Assembly: GCA_902768665.1 (NCBI GenBank)
Contig: CACXMA010000006.1
Location: 110,186-174,185, forward strand
Source of the DNA: an uncultured Bacteroidia bacterium
Lineage (GTDB): Bacteria; Bacteroidota; Bacteroidia; Bacteroidales; UBA932
Direction: 5' to 3'
DNA length: 64,000 nucleotides
This document shows, piece after piece, positions 18,354 to 26,173 of this stretch (position 1 is its first letter; each line of letters starts with the position of its first letter). The notes under the pieces were generated by a model, which was given only the letters and a program-made list of their open reading frames with translations, did no database searches and was not told where the DNA came from. The position numbers were made by a program, and so were the translations under genes.

Positions 18354-20103
18354 GTTCCGAATCCTTCTGGCCATCCCTCTTGTCGCCCTTTCCTGCGGCA
18401 AGGGGGATGAGCCTTCCTCCGGCAGCAAGTCGCTGGAGGCCCCGAAGAACCTGACCGTCAAGTCGGTGACCGAGAACTCCGTGACAATCCAGTGGGATCC
18501 TGTCGAGGGAGCGAAAACCTATCGCTGGAGCGTGTCGCAGGCCGGTTCGCCGGTCGTCAGCGGCGGCGGTACGAATCGCAATGCGACCGTTACCGGCCTG
18601 TCTGCTGGGACGACCTACCGTTTCAGCGTCAGCGCCGCCAGCGTCAGCGCTTCGGAGGAGAGTGTAACCTCCGCCGAGAGCAGCATCGACTTCACGACGG
18701 AAGGCTCCGCGACGCCGGTCATCCCGGTTGCGGACGCCGTCTGTGTCGATGCACCGATCGTCGTCTCCTTTGACGCAGTTCCGGTGCTCGGTACTTCCGG
18801 GAAGATCAAGGTCTTTGCAGCCTCCGGCAAGCAGGTGGACGAGATCGACCTGGCGGACATCGCGACGGTCGACATTCTCGAGGACGGGACGATGATTCCG
18901 AAGGGAGCCGATGCCGACCAAGGATTGATTGCCATTGGCAACGATTACGTGTTCAACACCTTCATGGACGCGCTCCACAGCGCGCAGTATCGTGTCGTCC
19001 ACTATACGCCGCTGCGCATCAACGGGAAGAATCTTGAGATCAAGCTCCACAACGAGGCCCTTGATTTCAACGGCTCCTACTATGTGACCATCGACGAATC
19101 CGTTGCCGGCAAGGCGGTCGCCGCCGGGGATCTGTCTTTCACGACGAAGGCGAGGCCTTCCGGGACGACCCTCAGCGTCAATCCCGACGGTTCCGCGGAT
19201 TTCTGCACCGTCCAGGGGGCACTCAGCTACGCGAGCGCCAACATCGCCAAGGACGAGGCCGTCACGGTCGAGGTGGCCAGGGGAACCTATCGCGAACTCC
19301 TCTTCCTGCGTAACAAGAACAACGTGACGATCAAGGGCGCCGACCGCGAGAAGACGGTCATCGTCTATCCCAACAATGATTCCTATGAGACAGGATCCGG
19401 CGGATCGGTCGCTTCCCGTCCGCATATCGGCAGTTCTATCGGAAAGTCCGGCGGACGCAGCCTCTTCCTCGTGGAGGGGTGCGACAATCTCCGGCTGGAG
19501 AATCTGACGATAGAAAACAGCTATTCCATCCCGTCCCACAAAGGGCAGGCGGAGACGGTCTATTTCAACTCCAACTACCGGCTGACCGTCGAGAACTGTT
19601 CGCTGCTGTCCTGGCAGGATACCTTCCTGACCAAGGGCAAGGTGTGGGTCCATAACAGCCTCATTGCGGGGCACGTAGACTTCATCTGGGGCTATCCGGA
19701 GGCCTGCCTCTTCGAGGATTGCGAGATCCGGGCGCGTGCGGGCGGATACCTGATCCAGGCCCGCGTACCGAGCGCTTCCAACAAGGGTTTCGTGTTCCTC
19801 AACTGTCGGATTACGGCAGGGGAGGGCGTGAAGGACGGTTCCATGTACCTTGCCCGCAGCGGCGGCTCCACGGACTACTACGACAATGTAACGTTTGTGA
19901 ACTGCCATATGTCTTCCGTTGTCGCGCCCGTCGGCTGGTACAGCAATCCCGCGCCGAATCCCGCGACCCCGACCGCCGTTTCCGGCTGGAAAGAGTACGG
20001 CACGACCGGCGTTTCCACGGCCTCCCGCAACAATCTTGGCCGCATCCTCACTGCCGACGAGGCGGCGGCCTATTCCTCGAAGGAGGCCGTCCTCGGCTGG
20101 TAG
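18343..20103 (+). CDS. Pectin methylesterase lipoprotein (CE8) with FN3 domain
   Basis: GTG 18343 gives 586 residues with a compact lipoprotein signal (MKNLFRILLAIPLVALSC). A TTG at 18307 would place 12 polar residues in front of it and is less likely. Residues ~35-120 form an FN3 domain, ~125-270 a further beta domain, and the C-terminal ~300 a CE8 beta-helix. CE8 motifs present are GQAETVYFNS, LSWQDTFLT and GHVDFIWGYPEACLFEDCEI, which supply the catalytic Gln, Gln-Asp and Asp, plus ARSGG near the end. It removes methyl esters from homogalacturonan so that the pectate lyases can act. It is the last clear pectin gene of the forward run. Confidence 0.92.
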   Translation: MKNLFRILLAIPLVALSCGKGDEPSSGSKSLEAPKNLTVKSVTENSVTIQWDPVEGAKTYRWSVSQAGSPVVSGGGTNRNATVTGLSAGTTYRFSVSAASVSASEESVTSAESSIDFTTEGSATPVIPVADAVCVDAPIVVSFDAVPVLGTSGKIKVFAASGKQVDEIDLADIATVDILEDGTMIPKGADADQGLIAIGNDYVFNTFMDALHSAQYRVVHYTPLRINGKNLEIKLHNEALDFNGSYYVTIDESVAGKAVAAGDLSFTTKARPSGTTLSVNPDGSADFCTVQGALSYASANIAKDEAVTVEVARGTYRELLFLRNKNNVTIKGADREKTVIVYPNNDSYETGSGGSVASRPHIGSSIGKSGGRSLFLVEGCDNLRLENLTIENSYSIPSHKGQAETVYFNSNYRLTVENCSLLSWQDTFLTKGKVWVHNSLIAGHVDFIWGYPEACLFEDCEIRARAGGYLIQARVPSASNKGFVFLNCRITAGEGVKDGSMYLARSGGSTDYYDNVTFVNCHMSSVVAPVGWYSNPAPNPATPTAVSGWKEYGTTGVSTASRNNLGRILTADEAAAYSSKEAVLGW

Positions 20104-20133
20104 TGCGTTGCTGTGTTTTTTGCGATATAATTC

Positions 20134-20151
20134 TTATCTTTGCAAAGATAA
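20134..20151. promoter_or_regulatory. 18-bp perfect palindrome overlapping a -7 box
   Basis: TTATCTTTGCAAAGATAA is a perfect palindrome in the gap after the pectinesterase. It contains TATCTTTG (20135-20142), a match to the Bacteroidota -7 box TAnnTTTG, on both strands. The next ATG is at 20164, so transcription would start about 14 bases ahead of it. No clear -33 TTTG is seen at the right distance. It may be an operator-promoter or simply a symmetric -7 box. Confidence 0.5.
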
Positions 20152-20163
20152 AGCAGTATAGCC

Positions 20164-20769
20164 ATGAAAACTCGCGTTCTTATTCTGGTGACAGCCCTTT
20201 CCTTATTGGGCTTCCTTTCCTGCAGCAAGCAGGAAGAACCTGTTCCGGAGCGGCAGCAGGAGGAGGTAAAGGCACTCTCCGTCCCGGAGGCGGTCGAAGT
20301 CCTGACCAAATCCCTTACCAAAGAAGACTTAGAAGGCCTCAGCCTGTTCCTCAAACAGGGGGAAGCCGAGCGTTCGCTCTATCTCGAGATTGCCAGGGAC
20401 GGTGAGCCGCTTGTTTCCGGCGAGGTCTCACTGGTGACGGAAAAGGGTTTTCGTTATGTCGGTCTGGATCTGCTGGTCCTTGGGCAGATTCCCGTGACAG
20501 GCAATATCGATACCTGGAACCTGGCGCTCTACATGGCCGAGGCCGAGCTGGTGAAAGGGAATCCCGAGTACCTGGCCAGTGCGCTGGAGAAAGTCAATGC
20601 CGCCATCAATGTCAATGTGCTGTTTGCCTACCGCCTCGAATTCCATCCTGTGCAGGACGAGCAGACAGGAGAGATTGCCATTGAACCTTTCCTGGTGGAT
20701 ATCTCGGATCCGGAGAGCAGGGTTTCAGTCGCCGAACTGCTGGCCCTCCTCGGTGCTATCGGATTATGA
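20164..20769 (+). CDS. Lipoprotein of unknown function (201 aa)
   Basis: The lipobox is GFLSC at about residue 20, after MKTRVLILVTALSLL. The mature protein is a compact, acidic alpha/beta sequence (PEAVEVLTKSLTKEDLEG; LVTEKGFRYVGLDLLVLGQI) with no family I recognise. Its stop overlaps the next start (ATGA at 20766-20769), so it is co-translated with the alpha/beta hydrolase lipoprotein and may work with it. A promoter-like box lies just upstream, so the pair may be a transcription unit separate from the pectin operon. Confidence 0.75.
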   Translation: MKTRVLILVTALSLLGFLSCSKQEEPVPERQQEEVKALSVPEAVEVLTKSLTKEDLEGLSLFLKQGEAERSLYLEIARDGEPLVSGEVSLVTEKGFRYVGLDLLVLGQIPVTGNIDTWNLALYMAEAELVKGNPEYLASALEKVNAAINVNVLFAYRLEFHPVQDEQTGEIAIEPFLVDISDPESRVSVAELLALLGAIGL

Positions 20770-22103
20770 TACGGCGCCCTTACCGTTTCCTGAATGCTGC
20801 AGCGATTCTCGCTGCGGCATTTCTCATACTGTCTGCCTGCAGAAAGGACGACAAGGAAGCTTCCTCGCAGAAGAAATACAGCCTGACCGAGATGTACCGG
20901 TACACGCCCGATGAGTTCGCGGAGCATGTTTTCAATCCGGAGAGCCCGGTTTCGGAGGAACTCGGCGAATTCGTCGTCGCGACCGAGCAGGCCGCCGTCA
21001 AGGCGAAGAACCTTGCGCTGGGCGTAAAAATGGCCCGGGAGACGGCGTCCCTTCATCCTGACTGGGGGTACCGGAAGTTCGTCCTGGAGTACAAGAGCAA
21101 GGACGCCCGGGGGAAAGACATCACCCTTTCCGAAGTGGTGGCCCTCCCCGTCGGCACCGGCTGGGATCACCATCCGGACAAAATCGTCCTGAGCAGTCAC
21201 TTTACCCTCTATTCGGACATCGGACGGCCATCCGGCCCCTACGCCGACATTATGATGGCGGTCGCGGCCTCCGATGCCGTTTTCATCAGTCCGGACTTAG
21301 AAGGGTACGGGGCGTCGGTGGAACGGGTGCATCCGTTCCTGGCCCATGATGTCATCGCCCGGCAGAGCGTGGACGGGGTTCTGGCGGCGCTTCAGCTGCT
21401 TGAGGACCAGGGTATTACGCTCAAGGAAGGGTACAAACTCTTCAATGTCGGTTATTCCCAGGGCGGTTCCTATGCCCTGGCCATCCATAAATATATCGAA
21501 AACCGCTGTTCCCTGCGGGAAAAAGACTTGCTCAAGCTGACGAAGACCTATTCCTGCGGCGGGGTCTATGCGCCGAAAGAGACCTTTTTCTGGTACTTGG
21601 AACAGGAGCGGGTTCTTTTCCCCGGCGCCCTTCCGCTCGTCGTTGACGGCATGCTCTCCGCCCATCCGAAAATCATGGCCGGACTTCGGGAGGAGGACTT
21701 CTTCACGCAAAAGTTCATGGATTGCGGCGTTTTCGATCTCATCCACAAGAAAGGCACCGGTATGCCGGCCCTCCACGACTATATCCATGAGAAAGTCGGT
21801 TGGAATGTCTCCGATATCTTGTCGGAAGATCTCCTCACGCCCGGAACGAAAGTCCGCACGGCGCTGGAACAGGCCCTTGCCGAGGAGGACCTGACCCGGG
21901 GCTGGTATCCTGTGAAGCCCGTTGTTCTTTACCATGCCACCGATGACCTTTACGTCCCCTTCCTGAACGCCACCCAGGCCATGCTGGGACTCGGTACCGG
22001 CAACATCAAACTGGCCACCATCCCGCCGCTCAGCGAAAACATGGCCCATTATCTCACCGGAGTGGTCTATTATTTCCGCGTCATTCTCGGAGAGTTGGAG
22101 TAG
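20766..22103 (+). CDS. Alpha/beta-hydrolase-fold lipoprotein
   Basis: The 445-residue lipoprotein has lipobox LSAC near residue 24. It contains a nucleophile elbow GYSQGG (YKLFNVGYSQGGSYALAI) and earlier ISPDLEGYGAS, consistent with a secreted esterase or peptidase of the alpha/beta-hydrolase superfamily. Late segments VVLYHATDDLYVPFLN and ENMAHYLTG plausibly supply the catalytic Asp and His. Given the neighbours, an esterase acting on decorated pectin is possible, but the substrate is not shown by the sequence. It converges with the DUF4861 gene, leaving 17 bases between stops. Confidence 0.75.
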   Translation: MIRRPYRFLNAAAILAAAFLILSACRKDDKEASSQKKYSLTEMYRYTPDEFAEHVFNPESPVSEELGEFVVATEQAAVKAKNLALGVKMARETASLHPDWGYRKFVLEYKSKDARGKDITLSEVVALPVGTGWDHHPDKIVLSSHFTLYSDIGRPSGPYADIMMAVAASDAVFISPDLEGYGASVERVHPFLAHDVIARQSVDGVLAALQLLEDQGITLKEGYKLFNVGYSQGGSYALAIHKYIENRCSLREKDLLKLTKTYSCGGVYAPKETFFWYLEQERVLFPGALPLVVDGMLSAHPKIMAGLREEDFFTQKFMDCGVFDLIHKKGTGMPALHDYIHEKVGWNVSDILSEDLLTPGTKVRTALEQALAEEDLTRGWYPVKPVVLYHATDDLYVPFLNATQAMLGLGTGNIKLATIPPLSENMAHYLTGVVYYFRVILGELE

Positions 22104-22120
22104 AATATGACCGGCCTGCA

Positions 22121-23002
22121 CTATGGCTCTGTGTCCACCAGGGCAAACCACTCCTCGGCGGTCTTGATGTCGCCTTTGGACCAGCAGGAGCCGAAGCGGT
22201 AGCGGAAGGGCTCGCCGCTGCGTATGGCGCTGATGATGAGCGCATGGTCGAGGGCGAAGTTGATGCCGATGACCGGGTTTTCCAGGTCCGGAGCCGCGAT
22301 CGCGACGCCGAGCATGCCGTCTTCCGGCTCGATGCTCTGATCGGAGGCATGTTCCCAGATGGCGATGCTGTGGCTGCCTTCACGGGTGTCGACGACCGTG
22401 CCCTGCGCCCCGTGGAGCTTGATGCCCGCGGCGACGGTGAGGACACCGGCCGAATCCGGGAAGGTGTAGTAGTCCGTCACGTCGGCGAAATAGCTGCCGG
22501 CCTCGAGCGAGACTTCCTTGCGGAGGCTCACGCTGACGCCTTCCTTGACCTCCCAGGCGGGATACTCGAGGGCGAAGCGGACGCGGGTCGGGGTCTGCTC
22601 CAGCATCTCATACGAGCGGTAGTTCGTGGCGGGGTAGCGGAGCTCGCCGTCGACAAGCGGGGCCGAAGCGCCGCCGCCGAGGGAGACGGCTACCTTGTAG
22701 CAGTCCTTGCCGCCGTGGTCGTGGTGGTAGTAGTCCGGGTCTTCATTGACTGCGTGCTCATACCACTCATTGGCGACGAGCTTGCCGGGGAGCTTGACCC
22801 AGATGTCGATGCCGGGGGAGGTGGGATTGCCCTCGAGGGCCTTGCCGTAGAAACGGCCGGCGATGAGGTCGTTCTCGAAGACGAAGTCGTCGGCACGCTC
22901 CGGGACGGCCCGGGCCATCACCTTGGGGGCTTCCTCTTTCTTGGGGCTGCAGGCCAGCGCGCAGACGAGCGCGAGGGCCGCGAATACATACTTTTTCATC
23001 AT
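22121..23002 (-). CDS. DUF4861-like lipoprotein
   Basis: The 293-residue protein has lipobox ALAC (MMKKYVFAALALVCALAC). The body begins RADDFVFENDLIAGRFYGKA and includes GIDIWVKLPGK, YHHDHGGKDCYKVAVSLGGG and RFGSCWSKGDIKTAEEWFAL. It resembles DUF4861 proteins, which are typically found near pectin and rhamnogalacturonan genes. The start lies one base after the kduI stop, so it is the distal gene of kduD-kduI-DUF4861. The lipoprotein signal places it outside the cytoplasm, unlike its two co-operonic enzymes. A role in processing unsaturated uronates is inferred from context only. Confidence 0.78.
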   Translation of the reverse strand: MMKKYVFAALALVCALACSPKKEEAPKVMARAVPERADDFVFENDLIAGRFYGKALEGNPTSPGIDIWVKLPGKLVANEWYEHAVNEDPDYYHHDHGGKDCYKVAVSLGGGASAPLVDGELRYPATNYRSYEMLEQTPTRVRFALEYPAWEVKEGVSVSLRKEVSLEAGSYFADVTDYYTFPDSAGVLTVAAGIKLHGAQGTVVDTREGSHSIAIWEHASDQSIEPEDGMLGVAIAAPDLENPVIGINFALDHALIISAIRSGEPFRYRFGSCWSKGDIKTAEEWFALVDTEP

Positions 23003-23003
23003 C

Positions 23004-23846
23004 TTAGCGGAGGTCTTTGGCGGCGCACCAGTCCATGTCGTTGTAGTCGTCGTTCTCGCCGCACATGCCCCAGATGAAGGTGTAGTTGCGGGTCGCGCAG
23101 GCGGAGTGGATGCTCCACTGCGGGGAGATGACGGCCTGCTCGTTGTGCATCCACAGGTGGCGCGTCTCCTGCGGCTGGCCCATGAAATGGCAGACCGCGG
23201 CGTCCTCGGGGAGCTCGAAGTAGAAGTAGACCTCCATGCGGCGGTCGTGTGTGTGTGCCGGCATGGTGTTCCAGGTGCTGCCGGGAGCGAGCTCGGTCAT
23301 GCCCATCTGCAGCTGGCAGCAGGGAACGACCTCCTTGACGAGCAGGCGGTTGATCGTGCGCTCGTTGCTCTCCTCGAGCGAGCCGAGGTGCATGACGACG
23401 GCGTCCTTCTTGGAGACCTGCTTGACGCCCGTCTCGCGGTGGGCGGTCGCGGAGTTGAAATAGAAGTGCGCCGGCTTCGACGGATCGACGCTCCGGAAGG
23501 AGACGTGGCGGTCGCCGCGGCCGATGTAGATGGCCTCTTTATAGGGGATGGTGTACTCCTCGTCGCCGACCTTGACGATGCCCGTGCCGCCGACATTGAT
23601 GATGCCTATTTCGCGGCGGGAGGTGAAATACTCGCTCCGGAGGATCTCCGGGGGAGTGAGGGTCAGCTCTTCCGCCACCGGGACGGCGCCGCCGGCGATG
23701 ATGCGGTCGAACATCGAATAGACCATGTTGATTTCGCCCTCGACCATCAGGTTCTCCACGAGGTAGTGCTTCCGGAGGGTCGCGGTGTCATAGTGCTTCG
23801 CATCGTCCTGGTGGGACGGATAGCGGACTTCGCAGTTGATTTTCAT
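23004..23846 (-). CDS. kduI: 5-dehydro-4-deoxy-D-glucuronate isomerase
   Basis: The 280-residue cupin enzyme matches KduI. It starts MKINCEVRYPSHQDDAKHYD and has FFTSRREIGIINVGG-type and YIGRGDRHVSF strands. The metal site is TMPAHTHDRRMEVYFYFELP and the C-terminus is WSIHSACATRNYTFIWGMCG. It isomerises DKI, formed spontaneously from unsaturated galacturonate, to DKII, which KduD reduces to KDG. The ATG directly abuts a hairpin repeat (23847-23874), leaving no separate ribosome-binding site. Operon: kduD upstream, DUF4861 downstream. Confidence 0.96.
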   Translation of the reverse strand: MKINCEVRYPSHQDDAKHYDTATLRKHYLVENLMVEGEINMVYSMFDRIIAGGAVPVAEELTLTPPEILRSEYFTSRREIGIINVGGTGIVKVGDEEYTIPYKEAIYIGRGDRHVSFRSVDPSKPAHFYFNSATAHRETGVKQVSKKDAVVMHLGSLEESNERTINRLLVKEVVPCCQLQMGMTELAPGSTWNTMPAHTHDRRMEVYFYFELPEDAAVCHFMGQPQETRHLWMHNEQAVISPQWSIHSACATRNYTFIWGMCGENDDYNDMDWCAAKDLR

Positions 23847-23874
23847 AGATTTCTCGACTTGGCTCGAAATGACA
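23847..23874 (-). repeat. GTCAT...ATCT hairpin repeat abutting kduI start
   Basis: On the reverse strand the unit begins TGTCATTTCGAGCC and ends AAGTCGAGAAATCT, directly followed by the kduI ATG. It occupies essentially the whole kduD-kduI gap. A hairpin at this point would enclose the initiation region. Confidence 0.85.
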
Positions 23875-23875
23875 A

Positions 23876-24679
23876 TTACTGGGGCTGTTTACCGATATAG
23901 GCGAGGATACCGCCGTCGACATAGAGGATGTGGCCGTTCACGGCGTCGGAGGCGTGGGAGGCGAGGAAAACGGCGGGACCGCCGAGCTCGCTCGGATCCA
24001 GCCAGCGGCCGGCCGGGGTCTTCGCGCAGATGAACGAATCGAACGGATGGCGGCTGCCGTCGGGCTGCTTCTCGCGAAGGGGAGCGGTCTGGGGCGTGGC
24101 GATGTAGCCGGGGCCGATGCCGTTGCACTGGATGTTGTATTCGCCGTACTCGGAGCAGATGTTGCGGGTCAGCATCTTGAGACCGCCCTTCGCGGCGGCG
24201 TAGGCGGAGACCGTCTCGCGGCCGAGCTCGGACATCATCGAGCAGATGTTGATGATCTTGCCCTCGCGGCGCTCCATCATCTCGGGGAGGACGGCGCTGG
24301 CGACGATGAACGGAGCCACGAGGTCGACGTCGATGACCTGCTGGAACTCCCTGCGCTGCATCTCGTGCATGGGGATGCGCTTGATGATGCCGGCGTTGTT
24401 GACGAGGATGTCGATCTGGCCGACCTCGGCATGGATCTTCTCCACAAGGGCCTTGACGGCCACTTCGTCGGTGACGTCACAGACATAGCCGCGGACGTTG
24501 GTGATGCCCGCCTCCTTGTAGTTGGCGAGCCCCTTTTCGAGGGCGGCCTCGTTGATGTCGTTGAAGATGATGGTCTTGGCGCCGGCGGCGACAAAGGCCT
24601 TGGCGATGTTGAAACCGATGCCGTAGGAGGCGCCGGTGATCCAGGCGTTCTTGCCTTCGAGGGAGAAGAGATTTGCCAT
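23876..24679 (-). CDS. kduD: 2-dehydro-3-deoxy-D-gluconate 5-dehydrogenase (SDR)
   Basis: ATG 24679 gives 267 residues (MANLFSLEGKNAWITGASYG). A longer open frame to 24946 runs through the promoter and is rejected. The short-chain dehydrogenase fold is clear: TGASYGIG cofactor loop, NNAG motif, catalytic Ser, YAAAK (YxxxK) and PGYIATPQTAPL. It reduces DKII to KDG with NAD(P)H. Gluconate 5-dehydrogenases are close relatives, but adjacency to kduI favours KduD. The promoter carries the CAAACGTTTG operator also found before lacI. Confidence 0.92.
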   Translation of the reverse strand: MANLFSLEGKNAWITGASYGIGFNIAKAFVAAGAKTIIFNDINEAALEKGLANYKEAGITNVRGYVCDVTDEVAVKALVEKIHAEVGQIDILVNNAGIIKRIPMHEMQRREFQQVIDVDLVAPFIVASAVLPEMMERREGKIINICSMMSELGRETVSAYAAAKGGLKMLTRNICSEYGEYNIQCNGIGPGYIATPQTAPLREKQPDGSRHPFDSFICAKTPAGRWLDPSELGGPAVFLASHASDAVNGHILYVDGGILAYIGKQPQ

Positions 24680-24709
24680 ATATCGATAGGTTTTATTATT
24701 TTCCGGAGG

Positions 24710-24741
24710 CAAAGATACAAACGTTTGCACAAATTGCCAAA
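24710..24741 (-). promoter_or_regulatory. kduD promoter with LacI-type operator
   Basis: On the reverse strand TTTG (24741-24738), a 20-base spacer and TATCTTTG (24717-24710) match the Bacteroidota promoter consensus exactly. The 10-bp palindrome CAAACGTTTG (24718-24727) lies in the spacer directly against the -7 box, which is typical of repression by occlusion. The same arrangement precedes the lacI gene, with near-identical flanks. Transcription would start about 24 bases before ATG. Confidence 0.9.
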
Positions 24742-24782
24742 TAAAAATGAAAAGGCCGGTCGGAAAAGCAACCGGCCGGCCT
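24738..24782 (-). terminator. Intrinsic terminator after the purine permease gene
   Basis: On the reverse strand AGGCCGGCCGGT...ACCGGCC forms a GC-rich hairpin (arms 24754-24760 and 24771-24777, with an alternative register) and is followed by TTTTCATTTTTATTT. It lies downstream of the permease stop at 24805. The T-rich tail runs into the kduD -33 element. Confidence 0.85.
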
Positions 24783-24804
24783 CTGAGGGGGTAGGAGAAA
24801 TACC

Positions 24805-26157
24805 TTAGATGAAGATATACTTGCAGACGAACAGGGCTGCGAGGATCCACATCGGGATGGAGATTTCCTTGAACTTGCCGCTGAGTGCGTGCATGGCCAC
24901 ATAGGCAATGACACCGATCAGGATGCCGTCGGAGATGGAGTAGCACAGGGGCATCAGGATGATGGTGAGGAAAGCCGGGATGGCCTTGCAGTAGTTGTCC
25001 CAGTGGATGCGGGCGATCGAGGGCATCATCATCACACCGACGAGCACGAGGGCGGGAGCCGTCGCGGCGCCGGGGATGGCCTTGAAGATCGGGGTGAACA
25101 GCAGGGCCAGGGCGAAGCAGACGGCGACGGTGAAGGCCGTGAGACCGGTGCGGCCGCCTTCGCCGACACCCGAAGCACTTTCGACATAGGTCGTGGTCGT
25201 GGACGTACCGAAGCAGGCACCGGCGACGGTAGCGATGGAGTCGGCCATGAACATCTTCTCCATGTCCGGGATGTCGTCGCGGCGGTTGCCTTCAGGCACG
25301 AGGCCGGCACCCTGGTGGACGCCGATGATGGTGCCCATGGTGTCGAACATGTCGATGAACAGGAAGGTGAAGACGACGGCGAGCATATCCCAGCTCAGGA
25401 TCTGACCCCACTCGAACTTGCAGAAGATGGGGCTCAGGCTCTCCGGCATGGAGATGAACTGGAGACTGCCGGCTTCGTCGCGCGTGAGCTGCGTGATGGC
25501 GTCGCCCGTTGCGGGATCCTTGATGAAAAGACCGATGACGGTCGTGGCCAGGATGCCGATGAGCATGCCGCCGCGGACCTTCGCCATGACGAGGGCGGCG
25601 GTGATGGCGATGCCGATGACGGCAAGCAGGGCGGTCCCGTGGGTGATGTCACCGAGGGAGACGAGGGTGGCGGGGTTGTCGGCGATGATGCCGGCGTTCT
25701 GCAGGCCGATGAAGGCGATGAACAGGCCGATACCGGCGCCGATGGCCTTCTTGAGCGTTCCCGGGATGGCGTTGAGCAGCCAGGTGCGGACCTTGGTGAG
25801 CGTCAGGATGACGAAAAGAATACCCTCGAGGAAGACGGCCGTAAGGGCGAACTGCCAGGTGTGTCCCATCGTCAGGCAGACGGTGAAGACGAAGAAGGCG
25901 TTGAGGCCCATGCCCGGGGCGAGGGCGAACGGCTTCTTGGCGTAGAGGGCCATCACGAGCGTACCGACGATCGCGGCAAGGGCCGTGGCGGTAAAGACGG
26001 CGCCGTAAGGCATCCCGTCGAGGATGCTGAACATACCGGGGTTGACGGCCAGGATGTACGCCATCGTGAGGAAGGTCGTGATGCCGGCGAGGATCTCAGT
26101 ACGAACGCTGTGCCGGGCCTTGTCGAATCCGAAGGCCTTGGAAAGGAAGTTTGCCAT
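24805..26157 (-). CDS. NCS2-family purine permease (AzgA-like)
   Basis: The 450-residue membrane protein has about 12-14 hydrophobic segments and the AzgA/PbuG signature regions: EILAGITTFLTMAYILAVNP, PFALAPGMGLNAFFVFTV, GAGIGLFIAFIGLQNAG and FLFIDMFDTMGTIIGVHQGA. It should import adenine, guanine or hypoxanthine by proton symport. It lies 16 bases downstream of the DUF5020 gene and ends at a strong terminator, so the two form a small operon interrupting the pectin genes. Confidence 0.9.
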   Translation of the reverse strand: MANFLSKAFGFDKARHSVRTEILAGITTFLTMAYILAVNPGMFSILDGMPYGAVFTATALAAIVGTLVMALYAKKPFALAPGMGLNAFFVFTVCLTMGHTWQFALTAVFLEGILFVILTLTKVRTWLLNAIPGTLKKAIGAGIGLFIAFIGLQNAGIIADNPATLVSLGDITHGTALLAVIGIAITAALVMAKVRGGMLIGILATTVIGLFIKDPATGDAITQLTRDEAGSLQFISMPESLSPIFCKFEWGQILSWDMLAVVFTFLFIDMFDTMGTIIGVHQGAGLVPEGNRRDDIPDMEKMFMADSIATVAGACFGTSTTTTYVESASGVGEGGRTGLTAFTVAVCFALALLFTPIFKAIPGAATAPALVLVGVMMMPSIARIHWDNYCKAIPAFLTIILMPLCYSISDGILIGVIAYVAMHALSGKFKEISIPMWILAALFVCKYIFI

Positions 26158-26173
26158 GGTTTAATCTCCTATC

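Noticed and set aside
16816-19908. Reverse-strand open frame of about 1030 codons opposite exuT and the pectinesterase
   Set aside because: The forward strand carries ExuT and CE8 motifs throughout. The reverse translation is low-complexity Gly/Asp/Arg/Glu sequence.
24680-24946. N-terminal extension of kduD
   Set aside because: The extension would be translated from the promoter and terminator region. ATG 24679 gives a normal SDR start.
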